From positions 13,694,279 through 13,758,278 of the forward strand of contig JACAXG010000012.1 in the NCBI GenBank assembly GCA_018881555.1: a stretch of 64,000 nt of DNA. The letters are read 5' to 3'. Below the pieces are notes generated by a model. That model saw nothing but the letters and a program-made list of their open reading frames with translations, was not told the origin of the DNA and did no database searches. Below are positions 63,762-64,000 of the stretch, piece after piece. The position numbers were made by a program, and so were the translations under genes. The stretch comes from Amblyornis subalaris. Taxonomy: Eukaryota; Chordata; Aves; Passeriformes; Ptilonorhynchidae. Every line of letters starts with the position of its first letter. Position 1 is the first letter of the stretch.

Positions 63762-64000
63762 GTAAGAGTGCGGTGGGCACCTTCAGGGTGCCCCGGCTGT
63801 CTCTGCGCTGGGCGACCTCCCTGTAAGCAGGGCTGGGTCTTTGCTTTGCTGTCGTTGGCCTTTTGCCATCGTGCTCCTTTGGCTGCCCGGAGAGAGGGGC
63901 AACCCTGTAAGGAGGGTGAGAGCCCCTGTCTCCGCACCTGAGGGGGGAAATGGAGCTCTGCCGGCCCCCAGCCCACCCTGTAAGCAGGGCAGGGCCTTTT

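Larger units (their letters stand above)
63157..64000 (+). repeat. GC-rich repeat family marked by the hairpin word CCCTGTAAGCAGGG
   Basis: CCCTGTAAGCAGGG (arms CCCTG/CAGGG, loop TAAG) or a variant occurs at about 63159, 63210, 63227, 63295, 63365, 63819, 63903 and 63976. Spacing is often 68-84 bp, with a 454-bp gap between the fifth and sixth. Sequence after the word is loosely shared (GGGC-GGGTCTTTG and TGCTTTGC patches). The last copy runs to the window edge, so the family probably continues. One variant, CCCCGTTAGCGGGC at 63227-63240, changes both partners of one stem pair. This is a new-looking degenerate repeat that I cannot assign to a named family. Confidence 0.7.

Noticed and set aside
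63390..63941. 183-codon plus-strand ORF
   Set aside because: GC-rich sequence with few stops; it runs through the G-quadruplex and hairpin-word repeats and shows no domain. Only the sub-segment 63639-63761, in another frame, is kept as a weak exon candidate.
1..64000. tRNA, rRNA, CRISPR and bacterial or plasmid features
   Set aside because: No cloverleaf with paired A/B boxes, no rRNA similarity and no regular short repeat-spacer array were seen. The tandem arrays have no unique spacers, and CR1 plus the avian LTR identify vertebrate nuclear DNA.

Overview
The window is avian nuclear DNA, almost entirely non-coding. Bird origin rests on two interspersed repeats recognised by sequence. One is a 5'-truncated, minus-strand CR1 LINE 3' end near 35.6-35.8 kb. 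The other is a full-length, decayed solo LTR of a common bird endogenous retrovirus near 6.3-6.9 kb. Base composition is AT-rich and CpG-poor for the first 60.8 kb, then turns abruptly GC- and CpG-rich. No established protein-coding gene, rRNA, tRNA or CRISPR array was recognised.

Layout. 1-6.3 kb: AT-rich unique sequence. 6.33-6.94 kb: solo LTR. 6.94-35.6 kb: unique intergenic or intronic DNA with a (TG)n tract and several compact palindromes or motif clusters that could be regulatory. 35.6-35.83 kb: CR1. 35.8-47.0 kb: more AT-rich unique DNA. 47.02-48.14 kb: a G-rich minisatellite of about 27 units of 40-42 bp, with an internal duplication about 840 bp apart. 48.1-60.9 kb: unique DNA with an unusual triple inverted repeat at 49.3 kb. 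60.88-64 kb: a dense complex of a ~50-bp GC-rich array, a CpG island with GC box and G-quadruplex motif, a degenerate ~45-bp array, and a GC-rich family marked by a short hairpin word that runs off the right edge.

Function. No gene set can be shown to work together. The only promoter-like element is the CpG island at 61.4-61.67 kb. A few open, splice-flanked segments are given as weak exon candidates; outside the arrays and the GC-rich end, ORF lengths are what chance predicts at this base composition. About 45 isolated N calls fall in the first 13.5 kb and none between 22.6 and 56.9 kb, an uneven pattern that may reflect heterozygosity in the source individual.
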